Made by a program: the position numbers and the translations under genes. Source: Erinaceus europaeus (lineage: Eukaryota > Chordata > Mammalia > Eulipotyphla > Erinaceidae). From it: 64,000 nt of DNA. How positions within the stretch are numbered: position 1 is the first letter of the stretch; every line of letters begins with the position of its first letter. Shown here piece after piece: positions 1 through 9,899 of this stretch. Under the pieces are notes generated by a model. It was not told where the DNA came from. It saw only the letters and a list, made by a program, of their open reading frames with translations, and did not search any database. The stretch covers positions 30,635,669 to 30,699,668 of the forward strand of contig NC_080176.1 in the NCBI RefSeq assembly GCF_950295315.1, given 5' to 3'.

Positions 1-168
1 TATCAGAGTGATGTTGGCTTCATAGAAGGTGGAAGGAAGTGTCCCTGTTTCTTCAATCTTATGGAAAAGATTTAGGAGTGTGGGTATTAACTGTTTCCTG
101 AAGGTTTTGTAGAATTTGTTTGTGAAGCCATCTGGTCCAGGCCTTTTGTTGTTGGGTAAAAATATTTT
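1..168 (-). mobile_element. L1 ORF2 reverse-transcriptase fragment (second copy)
   Basis: Read on the minus strand this encodes the L1 ORF2 segment with [12 protein letters not shown] and [15 protein letters not shown], just before the reverse-transcriptase core. The same segment occurs again at about 1073-1235, so this is a different L1 copy or a duplication, not a continuation of the L1 to its right. It continues beyond the left edge of the window. Confidence 0.85.
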
Positions 169-177
169 TAAAAGATG

Positions 178-355
178 CGTCTGGTGGTAGTGCAGTGGGT
201 TAAGCGCACATGGCATGAAATGCAAGGACCAGTGCAAGGAAAAAGGAAAAAAAGAGAGACAGAGAGTCTGCCAGGAACAGTGCAGGTGCAAATCCCCATT
301 TTAAAAAAACCCTGACAGGAAAACATAAATAAATACTTTTAATACCTATATACCT
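178..355 (+). mobile_element. E1 SINE, degraded
   Basis: The head shows the E1 pattern (GGTGGTAGTGCAGTGGGTTAAGCGCACATGGC) but the B box and body are replaced by purine-rich sequence. It ends in an AAATAAATA-type tail. It sits directly at the 5' break of the left L1 fragment. Confidence 0.55.
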
Positions 356-358
356 ATT

Positions 359-475
359 AAAAGTACCTTCTCAGTAATTTACAAGAATTGGTTTGTGTTG
401 CTTGTCTTGGAAGAATGGAGTGACAAAGTACAAGAGAAAAGAAAAGAAACAGGGAGAGAAAGGGATGAGGAGGGA
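359..475. other. unassigned purine-rich stretch
   Basis: I recognise no gene or repeat family here. The second half is GA-rich (AGAGAAAAGAAAAGAAACAG). It lies between two E1 insertions. Confidence 0.4.
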
Positions 476-765
476 GTTGGGCAGTAGTGCAGTGGGTTCA
501 GCATATTTGGCGCAAAGCGTAAGCACCAGCGCAAGGATCTTGTTTCGAGCCACCAGCTCCCCACCTGCAGGGGGGTCACTTCACAAGTGGTGGAGCAGAT
601 CTGCAGGTGTGTATCTTTCTCTCCCCCTCTCTGTCCTCCCCTCCTCTCTCCATTTCTCTCTGTCCTATCCAACAATGACGACATCAACAACAACAACAAC
701 AGTAATAACTACAACAACAAAACAAGGGCAACAAAAGGGAATAAATAAATATTTTTAAAAGAAAG
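476..765 (+). mobile_element. E1 SINE, short form
   Basis: Complete head-to-tail E1: tRNA-like head, CCCCACCTGCAGGGG, pyrimidine-rich body, (CAA)n-type region and the tail AAAAGGGAATAAATAAATA. Its A-rich tail runs directly into the GAAA microsatellite at 766-908, the usual way such tails expand. Confidence 0.85.
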
Positions 766-787
766 AAAGGAAGGAAGGAAGAAAGAC

Positions 788-854
<67 letters not shown>

Positions 855-856
855 GT

Positions 857-908
<52 letters not shown>
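766..908 (+). repeat. (GAAA)n microsatellite
   Basis: Uninterrupted GAAA units with a single short break near 855 (GAGTAAG). It grew from the tail of the E1 SINE to its left and abuts the broken 3' side of the L1 to its right. Confidence 0.95.
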
Positions 909-2420
909 GATGAGGAAAGGGAATGATAAATCCCACTTGGTCATGATAAACAATCTTTTTGATATACTGCTGTATCCAGTTGGCCAGCATCTTGTTTAAT
1001 GTTTTGGCATCTATGTTCATCAGATATTGGTCTGTAGTTTTCCTTTTTTGTTGTGTCCCTATATGCTTTTGGTATCAGGGTGATGTTGGCTTCATAGAAG
1101 GTGGAAGGGAGTGTCCCTGTTTCATCAATCTTGTGGAAAAGCCTTAGAAGTATAGGCATTAACTGTTTCCTGAAGGTTTTGTAGAATTTGTTTGTGAAAC
1201 CATCTGGTCCAGGACTTTTGTTGTTGGGAAGATTCTTAATAACTGTCTCGATTTCTTTGTCTGTGATTAGTGCATTTAGGTCTTGTAGTTCTTCTTGGTT
1301 CAGTTTTGGAAGGGAATATGTTTCTAGGAATTCTTCCATTTTTTCCAGATTCTCTAGCTTGGTGGTGTATAGTTCTTCATAGAAGTTTCACATGATTTTC
1401 TAGATTTCGGTGGAGTCAGTTGTGATAGCTCCTCTATTGTTTACAATTCTATTAATTTGAGTCTTTTTTTTTTTTTAGTGAGTCTGGCTAGGGGTTTGCC
1501 AATCTTGTTTAATTTTTCAAAGAACCAACATTTGGCTTCATTGATCTTTTGTATGGTTCTCTTATTTTTTATGTTGTTTATTTCTGCTGTAATTTTAGTG
1601 ATTTCCATCCTTCTGGATACTTTAGGATTCCTTTGTTCCTCTATGTCCTTAAGGCATGCAGTAAGATCATTTATTTGAGCTTTTTCTTGTTCTCTAATAT
1701 GTGATTGAACAGGTATGAGTTTCCCTCTCAGTACTGCTTTAGTTGTGTCCCAAATATTTTGATAGCTTGTGTCTTCATTTTCATTTGTTTCCAGGAACAT
1801 TTGAATTTCTTGAGTGTCTCTCTAGCTCAGCAGTTCTTAAGCAGCATGTTGTTGAGTTTCCAAATTCTGTGACTTTTTATTAATTTTTCTGATTGTTGTT
1901 CAATGTTAGCTTTACTCCACTGTAGTCTGAGAAGATACTTGGGGTGATTTCAATGCTCTTGAATTTGCTGATACTGTCTTTGTGGCCTAACATGAGTCTA
2001 TCCTTGAGGATGTGCTGTGTGGATTTGAAAAGAATGTGTATTTCAGTTTTTGAGGTGAAGAACTCTGAAAATGTCCAGGAGGTCTAGTCTGACCATCTCT
2101 TCATTTAATTCTCTTGATTCTTTGTTAATTATCTGCTTCATTGACCTGTCTAAGTGTGAGAGTGGGGTGTTAATGTCTCCCACTATTATTGTATTACTAT
2201 TGATATATTTTTGTAGTTCTTTCAGTAGGTGTTTGATGAATTTAGATGGTTCCTCATTGGGAATCTTCTTGGATGATTGACCCTCTAATCATTATGTAAT
2301 GGTATTGCCTATCTTTTATTACTTTATTTAATTTAAAGTCTCTGGTGTCATAAATGAGAATGGATGTTCCTGCCTTTTTTTGTGGTCCATTAGCCTGTAG
2401 GATAGTTTTCCATCCTTTCA
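909..2420 (-). pseudogene. L1 ORF2 remnant (endonuclease part, linker, RT start)
   Basis: Minus-strand reading gives, in order, QANGPQKKAG (endonuclease near residue 58 of a typical ORF2), VGDINTPLSHLDRS (the conserved GDFNTPLS motif with F to I), the linker with [16 protein letters not shown] (1441-1800), then [18 protein letters not shown] and [11 protein letters not shown] (941-1339). The endonuclease N-terminus is absent. Several stops and frame changes interrupt it, so it cannot make an enzyme. Confidence 0.88.
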
Positions 2421-3010
2421 CTTTGGGGCTCTCTGGGCCTCTTAATGTCCTTTCTGTTGTTTAGGTCTGGTAAGTTTTCTTCTATAATTTTCTCTAGAAT
2501 GTTTACTTCCCCTTCCTCTCTTTCTTCCTCTGGCAGGCCAATTATATGAATGTAACTTCTTTTGAGATCATCCTATATGTCTCTGTTATTGCTTTCAATG
2601 TCTCTCAATCTCTTTTTGAGCTCTTTTACCTCTTTCTTTGTTTTCTCTAGCTCATCCTCTATCTGGCTAATTCTGTTTTCTGCTTCTGTTAGCCTGCTTT
2701 CCCTTCCCTCAGCTTCTTTCTTCAGTTCAGTTATAGTATTAGCTTGTTCTGCTAATTGATCAGCTATTACAGTGTTAAGTTCTCTAATTACCTCAAGGTA
2801 GCTTGTGTTTTCCTTAAGGGTCTTATCTTTTGTTTCCCCAATTCTGATAGCCCTTTCCTCCACAGTTGTCTTCATTTCTGTGATTATTAGATTTATTATT
2901 GCTTGCATACATTTCTTATCTATGGCTATTTCTGTCTGATTTGCATTTTCCTCTGGGCTCCTGTCTTGATTCATTGTGGTAGCAGTTTTATTTGCTCTTG
3001 ATTTAATCAT
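2421..3010 (-). pseudogene. L1 ORF1 remnant (coiled coil)
   Basis: A 145-codon open stretch (3010-2573) has long heptad-like runs rich in E, K, L and R (for example LTEAENRISQIEDELEKTKK), typical of the ORF1 trimeric coiled coil. It then continues in a broken frame to VNILEKIIEENLPDLNN and PREPQ, the segment before the RRM. The RRM and C-terminal RNA-binding domains are missing because the sequence jumps into the ORF2 endonuclease at about 2420. Confidence 0.85.
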
Positions 3011-4176
3011 TCTTTTTATTGATGGGTTTTTTTTATTTTGCTGTTCTGTTGTTCTTCAGTTGTTGTGTTTTGAGTACAAGCCATGCTATATTAAATACCT
3101 TTATGACAAATGTAGTCACCCAACCTCAGACATTACAACAATAGTAACTGAAGCAAGGATTGATGCAGTTCAACCAAAACCAGTTAGCCAAACAACACCT
3201 CCAGTCCAAGAAAAAATAGCAACCAAATCCAAAGGAAAAAGAAAGAGAAAGGGAAAAATGGAAAGCAAGAATAGACAATTATGCAAGTCTACTGTCCACT
3301 GTAAATTCTAGGAATAGCAAGAGGAGAAAAGGCAGTAGAGAAGACAGACACACACAGAGAGAGTACACTCTGAGTCAGATTTCTTCCCCAAAATAATTTA
3401 CAAATGAGTATCAGTGAATTCAGAACGCAAAAGAAGGAGGATGGAAGAAAAGAAGACAAGAAAAAGACAAAAATTAAAAAGAGCAGTGAAAGGGAAGAGG
3501 CTTTTTTTCTTTTTCTTTTTTTTTTTTTTTTAATTAGCTAGGAGAAGAGAAAAAGGAGAGTGGAGAGAAGAGGTAGAAAGAAACAACTTCCTCTCACACT
3601 GGATAAGACACCCAGTCACCTAGCAATGGAAAAACCAACAACAGTTAATTTTGGTCAACCTGAAGAAGGAGGGGGAAAAAGGGACACAAGTATATAATAA
3701 TAGTAATAATAAAATAAAATAGATTAAAAACCCTAACAGGCAGTCTGAAGCTTGGACTGCTCCGGATTTGCTGCAAGCAGAGCCTGAGCAAAGACAGCCA
3801 ATTGTAAGAAGTATCAAAAAAAAAAAAAACTCCAGGTAGTATTTCCCAGGCAGGGGTGGAGCTCTGATTGGCCAGCTATTTTGCCACTCAAATAGAGTTC
3901 CAGCCACATAAAAAAAAAAAAAAATTAAAAAAAAAATAGAGGGAAGGAAAACAAAAAGGAAAAGGCTTGGAATAACACCCCTGGTGAGCCAGGAATCTTG
4001 GTAAAGAAAATAGCTTAGTGGGGAACCTGCTAGAAGCAGCTGTACAGCCCATGGGGCTGTTCTGGCATGGGGGGGGAGGGGTGAGCTTCAGAAATAATCA
4101 GAAGATTTCCTTTCTTTTTCCCCCTGGCCTCTGTTTTCTAACCCAAGAGTGCTGTCACCCTTAGGACCCTTTATTC

Positions 4177-4187
4177 ACCCTCCTGCT
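4177..4187. repeat. target-site duplication of Vingi, left copy
   Basis: ACCCTCCTGCT here is repeated exactly at 5498-5508 on the other side of the Vingi insertion. The flanks join into a continuous L1 5'UTR. Confidence 0.9.
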
Positions 4188-5497
4188 TCTTCTTCTTCTA
4201 GCATTTGCCCTTCTTCCGTAGCCAGTCAACAGTGTCAGGTTGAGCCTGATGTAAAGTTTCCAGACCTCCTTTGAATCTGGAGAGGTGGCAGTCGTTGACT
4301 ATGTGGGTCATAGTCTGTCTGTAGCCGCAGGGGCAGTTTGGGTCATCTCTGGCTCCCCAGCGATGGAACATAGGCGCAACAGCCATGGCCTGTTAGATAG
4401 CGATTGAGGAGGGCCCAATCATAACGTGCTAGGTCAAAGCCAGGTTGACGCTTGCAGGGGTCTGTGATGAGGTGTTTGTTCTTTACCTCAGCTGACTGCC
4501 AACTCTGATTCCAAGAGTCTGGAACAGAGAAGTTCAGTGTAGGCGTAGGGGACCAGATTGGGTGACGAGACATCAAGCATTGGACAGTGTGGGCGAAGAT
4601 ATCCGTGTATATTGGCAGGTCCGGTCGAGCGTAGACGTGGGAAATGAACTTAGATGATGCCGCATCCCGACGAATATCTGGTGGGGCGATGTTGCTAAGA
4701 ACTGGCAGCCATGGAACCAGGGTGGAACGGATGGTTCCAGAAATTATCCTCATGGAGGAATATAATTTGGAATCGACCAAGTGGACATGGGGGCTACAGA
4801 ACCATACTGGGGCACAGTATTCTGCAGTGGAATAGCATAATACCAGAGATGATGATCGTAGTGTGGAAGCGCTTGCGCCCCATGAGGAGCTGGCCAATCT
4901 TGCAATGATGTTATTCCTCGCTCCCACCTTTGCTGCAGTTTTTATAAGATGTTCGTGAAATGACAGGGTGCGATCGAGAGTAACGCCAAGATAGACTGGC
5001 TGGGCTTCATGCCGGATTCTCGTATCGCCAAGCTGCACATTAAGCTCACGCGAGGCCGAGGCATGGTGTAGATGGAAAACAGATGATACCGTTTTTGCAG
5101 TGCTAGGGATTAGTCGCCATTTTTTACAGTAATCAGATATCAGAGACATGTCTTTCGTGAGTGTTTCCTCGAGGATGTCGAACTTAGATGCCTGAGTTGC
5201 ACAGCAGATGTCATCGGCGTAGATGAACTTCCTTGAAGAAGTTTCTGGGAGGTCATTGATGTAAATATTAAATAGCGTAGGTGCCAGAACAGAGCCCTGA
5301 GGGAGGCCACCTGAGACAAGTCTCCATTTACTAGACTTGTCACCCAGATGCACCCGGAATCTTCTGTTTTGGAGAAGAAACGATATAGTGTTGGCCACCC
5401 ATGGAGGCAGGCATCTTGAGATCTTGACTAGGAGACCATGGTGCCAGACCGTGTCATAGGCTGCTGTGAGATCAACAAAGACAGCACCCGTCTTTAA
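4188..5497 (-). mobile_element. Vingi-like non-LTR retrotransposon, 5'-truncated
   Basis: Insertion of about 1.3 kb inside the L1 5'UTR, bounded by exact 11-bp duplications. Its 3' end on the minus strand is a short AAG repeat (4188-4199) directly after the ORF stop, so the 3'UTR is nearly absent. The 5' end starts just before RT motif A, a normal outcome of incomplete target-primed reverse transcription. The protein is unlike L1, and no RNase H is seen. The long open frame and exact duplications indicate a recent insertion. Assignment to Vingi is from memory of the family in hedgehogs. Confidence 0.85.
4198..5497 (-). pseudogene. Vingi-like reverse transcriptase, 3' half, one frameshift
   Basis: The frame is open from the insertion's 5' edge at 5497 down to the stop at 4343 (385 codons). 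It has RT motif A (FVDLTAAYDTVW), motif B (GLPQGSVLAPTLFNIYINDLP), the catalytic YADD box and a thumb-like region with YLGVTLDRTLSFHEHL. A second frame (4386-4198) then gives a Cys/His finger (CPCG, then MTHIVNDC) and ends at the TAG before the AAG tail. The two frames overlap, so one small frameshift near 4360-4390 splits the C-terminus. The endonuclease and start of RT are missing by truncation. The style is of the I/Ingi/jockey side of non-LTR elements, not L1. Confidence 0.85.
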
Positions 5498-5508
5498 ACC
5501 CTCCTGCT
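5498..5508. repeat. target-site duplication of Vingi, right copy
   Basis: Exact copy of ACCCTCCTGCT at 4177-4187. To its right the L1 5'UTR resumes. Confidence 0.9.
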
Positions 5509-5614
5509 GATGGCCCAGTATTCTACCCTATCCAAAGAATTCCCAGTCACAAGCTGCTGCTTGTTGGAGCTCACACCAGCCACTGCTTCCAAGTCGCCAT
5601 CTTGGCTCCACCCC

Positions 5615-6855
5615 TATTGGGATGACATTTTAAGGACAAAAAAAAATTTCATAAGCTCTTCAGAGGACAACAAACTATCAAATTATCATATGGTATGTCT
5701 AGTAAAAGTTTTTTTTCCTTCTTTTTTTAGTGCACTGTCTCATTTAATTCTTTTTATAACTTAACTCAATAGTTTCATTTCTAAGGACTAGAAGCATCCC
5801 ACTGTATGATTACACTATAATTTATTTACACATTCTCCCACTTGGAGAAGTTTAATTCATTCTAATTTTTAATTCATTATACATGAATCCTTACACACAT
5901 ATTTAAATAGTTCACGGTACAAAATTTTACACATATAATTGCTAAGTCAAAATCCATGTGCATTTTTAAAACATTGTGTTAACAACTATGTATTTCATTT
6001 CTTTTAAATGTAGTCTTCACTCCTTTGAAGTCAACTAAAAGGTTGTTAATTAAAACCTTTGTTGTTTATTAATAGTTCCTTCTGTGGTTCCTGTTCTGAT
6101 AGTTAAAAGAGAAACTCAAGTAGGTGAAGAGATATTTCAGTATTTCCTAGCAGATAAAAGGATAAGAGGAGGAGGAAGCATTATTTTCTTCATGATTTGT
6201 GGAAAATTACAGACACAGACCAAGAAAGTGCCAGGAAAGAAATAGATTCCCTCCATGGGTATAGGTCTAGAACTGAAAAACACAGAAGGAAATGGAAATG
6301 TTAAGCCCACATATTTTGATACCAGACATACTTAAATCTGGTGTGAGAGGAATTGAGGAGATGAACAGCGGAAGGAAACCTCTTTGGTCACTGGAAATAT
6401 TGTATATTGTATATCTCTAGTGAGACAGTGGTTCTATTGGGTATATAAATACGTTTAAAACGTGTTAAAAATCTGTGCACTTTGCAGCACATATGTTTGA
6501 TCTCTAAACAAAAAAATTCAGATTGTTGCCATAATGTAAACCATCCATTTCAACTGCATTTCCATCTTGCTCCCAGATATTTTTAAATGGTCTTACTGTT
6601 ATTTAAACTTACTATATGTTAAGTAGTGGACAAGTTAAGTCACACTCTGACATGCTGGAATATATATTCCAATATATATATATTCATATATATATTTCCC
6701 CATTTTTCAGTTTTTAACAGTTGGACATTTAGGTAGCTTCTAATTTCTTGCTAGTTCTACTCCTTATGCATACATTTAGTATATATGTCTTCAATTATTG
6801 ACTAAAAATACATTTTCAGGGAATCACCTTTCAATGATAGAAAGAAAAGGAGATG
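5615..6855. other. AT-rich intergenic sequence, probable old L1 3' remnants
   Basis: No gene seen. Around 5770-5960 and 6590-6830 there are phrases typical of very old minus-strand L1 3' ends (such as TTTTTAACAGTTGGACATTTAGG). A short AT-dinucleotide tract lies at about 6660-6700. The remainder looks unique. Confidence 0.35.
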
Positions 6856-6972
6856 AGGACTTAGGGAGGTAGCATAATGGTTATGCAAAAGTCTTTTATG
6901 CCCAAGGCTCCTGCTATTTATGAAGTTCAGTCCCTTTCAATCCTCAGCACCAAGGTAACTCAGAGCTAAGCT

Positions 6973-7001
6973 GTGTTTCCTCTCTCTCTCTCTCTCTCTC
7001 T

Positions 7002-7036
<35 letters not shown>
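6973..7036 (+). repeat. (CT)n microsatellite
   Basis: Nearly pure CT dinucleotides with one CCTT break, inside the E3 SINE body next to the E2 insertion. Confidence 0.9.
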
Positions 7037-7039
<3 letters not shown>

Positions 7040-7040
<1 letters not shown>

Positions 7041-7234
7041 GTTATTATTGGATAGAGAGAAATTGAGAGGTGTAGGGGGAGATAGAGAGGGAGAGAGACA
7101 GAGAGACAGACACCTGCAGCCCTACTTCACCACTCATAAAGCTTTCCCCCTGCAGGTGGGGACCAGGGGCTTGAACCCTGGTCCTTGAGCACTGTAGTGC
7201 ATGTGCTTAACCAGATGTGCCACTGCCTGGCCTC
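7040..7234 (-). mobile_element. E2 SINE
   Basis: Reverse complement of the E2 pattern: TTGGATAGAGAGAAATTGAG, CACCTGCAGCCC, CCCCCTGCAGGTGGGGACCAG, and the head GCTTAACCAGATGTGCCACTGCC. Confidence 0.85.
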
Positions 7235-7411
7235 TGGTCTCTGTCACTGCATATAATCTTTCTCTCTGTATCTTTCTTATTTAAATAAATAAAATTAGAA
7301 ACATAAGCTAAAAAGAGATAAAATAATAAAGAGAAGATGACATGCAAATTCCATGCTTACAGTTATGCAGTATTAAATGAAGTATAGTGGGCCTCATAAG
7401 AATTCAATTAG

Positions 7412-7680
7412 ACTGGGAGTCGATTGATAGCATAGCAGGTTAAACGCACATGGTGCAAAGCTCAAGGACCAGAGTAAGGATCCTGGTTTGAGTCTCCAGC
7501 TCCCCACCTGCAGGGGAGTCGCTCCACAAGTGGTGAAGCAGGTCTGCAGGTATCTATCTTTCTCTTCCCCTCTCTTTCTTCCCCTCCTCTCTCCATTTCT
7601 CTCTGTCCTATCCAACAACGATGACATCAGTAACAACAACAATAATAACTACAACAATTAAAAAAAAAAACAGCAAGGGC
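7412..7680 (+). mobile_element. E1 SINE, short form
   Basis: Head GGGAGTCGATTGATAGCATAGCAGGTTAAACGCAC, B box GGTTTGAGTCT (decayed), Pst-type CCCCACCTGCAGGGGAG, then the CAA-type tail. It is directly followed by an E3 copy. Confidence 0.85.
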
Positions 7681-7687
7681 AATAACC

Positions 7688-7806
7688 ATGTAGGAGTAGA
7701 TAGCATAATGGTTATGCAAAGAAATTCTCATGCCTGAGGCTTCAAAGTCCCAGGTTTAATCCCACACACAAGTTTAAACCAGAGTTGATCAGTCCTCCAG
7801 TTTTAA
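7688..7806 (+). mobile_element. E3 SINE
   Basis: GTAGATAGCATAATGGTTATGCAAAG head, with the A-box pattern TAGCATAATGG intact and a B-box relic CAGGTTTAATCCC. It ends with the A-run at 7804-7813. Confidence 0.75.
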
Positions 7807-7813
7807 AAAAAAA

Positions 7814-9560
7814 ATCATATTAGATCAAACACTATTTAGAACACTTGAACCACTTTAGAATAAAAGGTTCAGGGAGTTACATTATCTGTTCTTTCCAAAA
7901 TATTGGAGTTTGGTGTAACCCGAAAGAATATAGTTAAGTATTGGTATAGTCTGCTTTTTTCAGCCATATCCAGATCAGACTCTATCTAGAAACCACTTCT
8001 CCAATTTTAAATTTTAAGAACAAAACAGAATTTGAAGACTTTTCTAAACTCTTAGATACTTAAGGATAATCTTGAACTAACTTCTGATTGAAAATATATC
8101 TCTTATGGAGCATGCACCCTGGAGAGCTTAAGTCGCCATGAATAGCAGATGCTGTGTTATCTCCTTTTTTTTTTTGCCTCTTTCTATGTTAATCTAAGGG
8201 GTTGGGGGACGACGACAGAGTCTTCCAGGAGCGGTGGAATCACACAGGTGAGAAATCCCAGCACAGCAAAAATAAATAAATAAATAATCTCTCTTTATCA
8301 GCAACATTATGATAATATAAATCAAGATCTAAGCTCTTTTTGATTTGGACTACACAAGCAGTATTTTTACATTGCAGAATAATTGCTTGCTTGCAGGTGT
8401 GTTTACTTTAACATTAGACAGACCTGCTTTCTATCTGCCCTTCAAAGACCCATTCCTTTTGTTCTCCTGAATATATATTTTGGTTGGCGGCAGCATGTAA
8501 AGAAATGTTAACCTCCATTTGCATTTTTCTAACCCCTCAGTACAATAATAAAGAGATTTGTTTGTGAACACAATATTGTCAGATATTTGTGCTCTTGGTT
8601 GGAATCCAGTTCATCTGTTACAACTTAGTGATGTTCTAAACTTTCACTCCCATCTCTTAGGCCCTGAAATGACTTCAAGTCTTGGAGGAACTTCAGAGTT
8701 TCAATATACACAGACAGAACCCAACTTTCTAGCTCCCCCACCACCACTGCCACCATGATGAGCTATTAGCAGTTAGTTTCTGGGGCATGAAAAATATCCA
8801 AACTGGCAATCCTAGTAATATTTTGCTTCATTGTGACACAAGGCCAACTTGTTCCACTGTTCAGAATATGCAGTTATTTTTGCTTCTGAGATTTTCTGTT
8901 CTGAGTAAGAATCTGTATTGGAGGGAAATAAAAAAAAAAAAAAGGAATGAAAAGAGGCCTCCCATCAACTTCCTTTAGTTGAATAGTTGTGTGATGTTCT
9001 GAAGCCCATAGCCTTAGTTTAAATCCTCACAGTCATCTGCAGACCTCTTAGGTTATACCTCTCTTCTCTTTGCAATCAATCTGGAAGGAGAGGATTCTTC
9101 TTTGAAGAAACTATTCAGTACCAGGAAGTAGGGGATGGGGGGACCCAGACCTATAGATACCAACATAGATGTCCACAAAGCTAGCTTGAAGATTCATCAC
9201 CCCGTAATGAAGTTCACCAATCTTCTCTGGAACCTAATATTTTCACCTAGCTTGCTATTGTCATATTCTTTAATTTAAATAGTCAAGGAACCACACATTT
9301 TAAGGAAAGCCTTCAATGTGGAAGATAAGAAGCCAAAGCAACAATGCAAGTCAGGGGGTCAGGGTGTTGGATAAGAAAATGGAAAAAACAGAAGGAAGAA
9401 CTATAATAACTAAGTAAAGTTTTAGAGACAGGAACCAATATAATACAAACAACAATGGGGATGTAGTATCTTGATATAGCATTGCCTACTTGAGGCCCAT
9501 GGTTTTTTGTTTGTTTGTTTGTGTTTTGCTTGTTTTTGTTTTTTGGTTTGGTTTGGTTTG
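7814..9560. other. intergenic sequence, mostly unique
   Basis: No gene is supported. At 8205-8290 there is a remnant resembling the E1 3' module (CTTCCAGGAGCGGTGGAATC) with an AAATAAATAAATA tail. The rest, including 8300-9480, shows no family I recognise. Short T/G-rich runs occur at 9500-9570. Confidence 0.4.
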
Positions 9561-9564
9561 GTTT

Positions 9565-9855
9565 TTGCCTCTAGGGTTATTCCTGGGGCTCAGTGCCTGC
9601 ACTAAGAATCCACTGCTCCTGCAGCCATTCTTCCCACTTTATTGGATAGGGCAGAGAGAAATTGAGAGAAGGGGAGATAGAGTGGGGGGAAGGAGAAAAA
9701 AAGAGAGAAAGAGAGAGCTGCAGACCTGCTTCACCACTTGCAAAGCGACCACCCTACAGGTGTTTGAACAAGGATCCTTTAACAGGTCCTTGCACTTCCC
9801 ACTATGTGTGTTTAACGGGGGCACCAATGCCCGACCCCTGAGGCCAGGGTTTTGA
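9565..9855 (-). mobile_element. E1 SINE, long form, degraded
   Basis: Starts with the inverted 3' module (GCCTCTAGGGTTATTCCTGGGG), has the inverted pyrimidine body and ends near the head, where the tRNA-like part is decayed. It is one of the more diverged E1 copies. Confidence 0.8.
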
Positions 9856-9899
9856 TCCCTGGCACTAAAGCAAACAAAAAGAGTGGGGTAACTTAAAAA

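Larger units (their letters stand above)
909..5614 (-). mobile_element. L1 retrotransposon, 5'-complete, internally deleted, hosting a Vingi insertion
   Basis: On the minus strand the order from 5' to 3' is: 5' end at about 5614 (GGGGTGGAGCCAAGATGGCG, the classic mammalian L1 start), 5'UTR to about 3011, ORF1 coiled-coil part, then ORF2 from mid-endonuclease into the reverse transcriptase. It stops at 909, where a SINE and its GAAA tail break the YHDQVGF region of RT. The 5'UTR is split by a Vingi insertion (4188-5497). Stops and frameshifts show it is dead. Confidence 0.9.
3011..5614 (-). promoter_or_regulatory. L1 5'UTR and internal promoter with a YY1 site, split by Vingi
   Basis: L1-specific 5' leader on the minus strand, interrupted at 4177-5508. 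Near the 5' end, minus-strand CAAGATGG (5597-5604) is a YY1-type site, at the position where mammalian L1s carry one to set the transcription start. The leader contains poly-A/poly-T runs (for example 3514-3531 and 3910-3936). The segments are 3011-4176 and 5509-5614. Confidence 0.75.
6860..7300 (+). mobile_element. E3 SINE, split by an E2 insertion
   Basis: The head GGTAGCATAATGGTTATGCAAA and the B-box region (6860-6970) are followed by a CT tract. After the minus-strand E2 insertion at 7040-7234 the E3 tail resumes (7235-7300: TCTCTGTCACTGCATATAAT, then AAATAAATAAA). Confidence 0.65.

Noticed and set aside
7394..7642. Many similar ORFs with ...RTERNGERRGRQR...LQTCFTTCEATPLQVG...
   Set aside because: These recur wherever an E1 SINE lies and are its antisense translation. 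They are not a protein family.
8558..8758. A 66-codon ORF with a proline-rich end
   Set aside because: Short, no family match, and the proline run comes from a CCA/CCACC simple patch.
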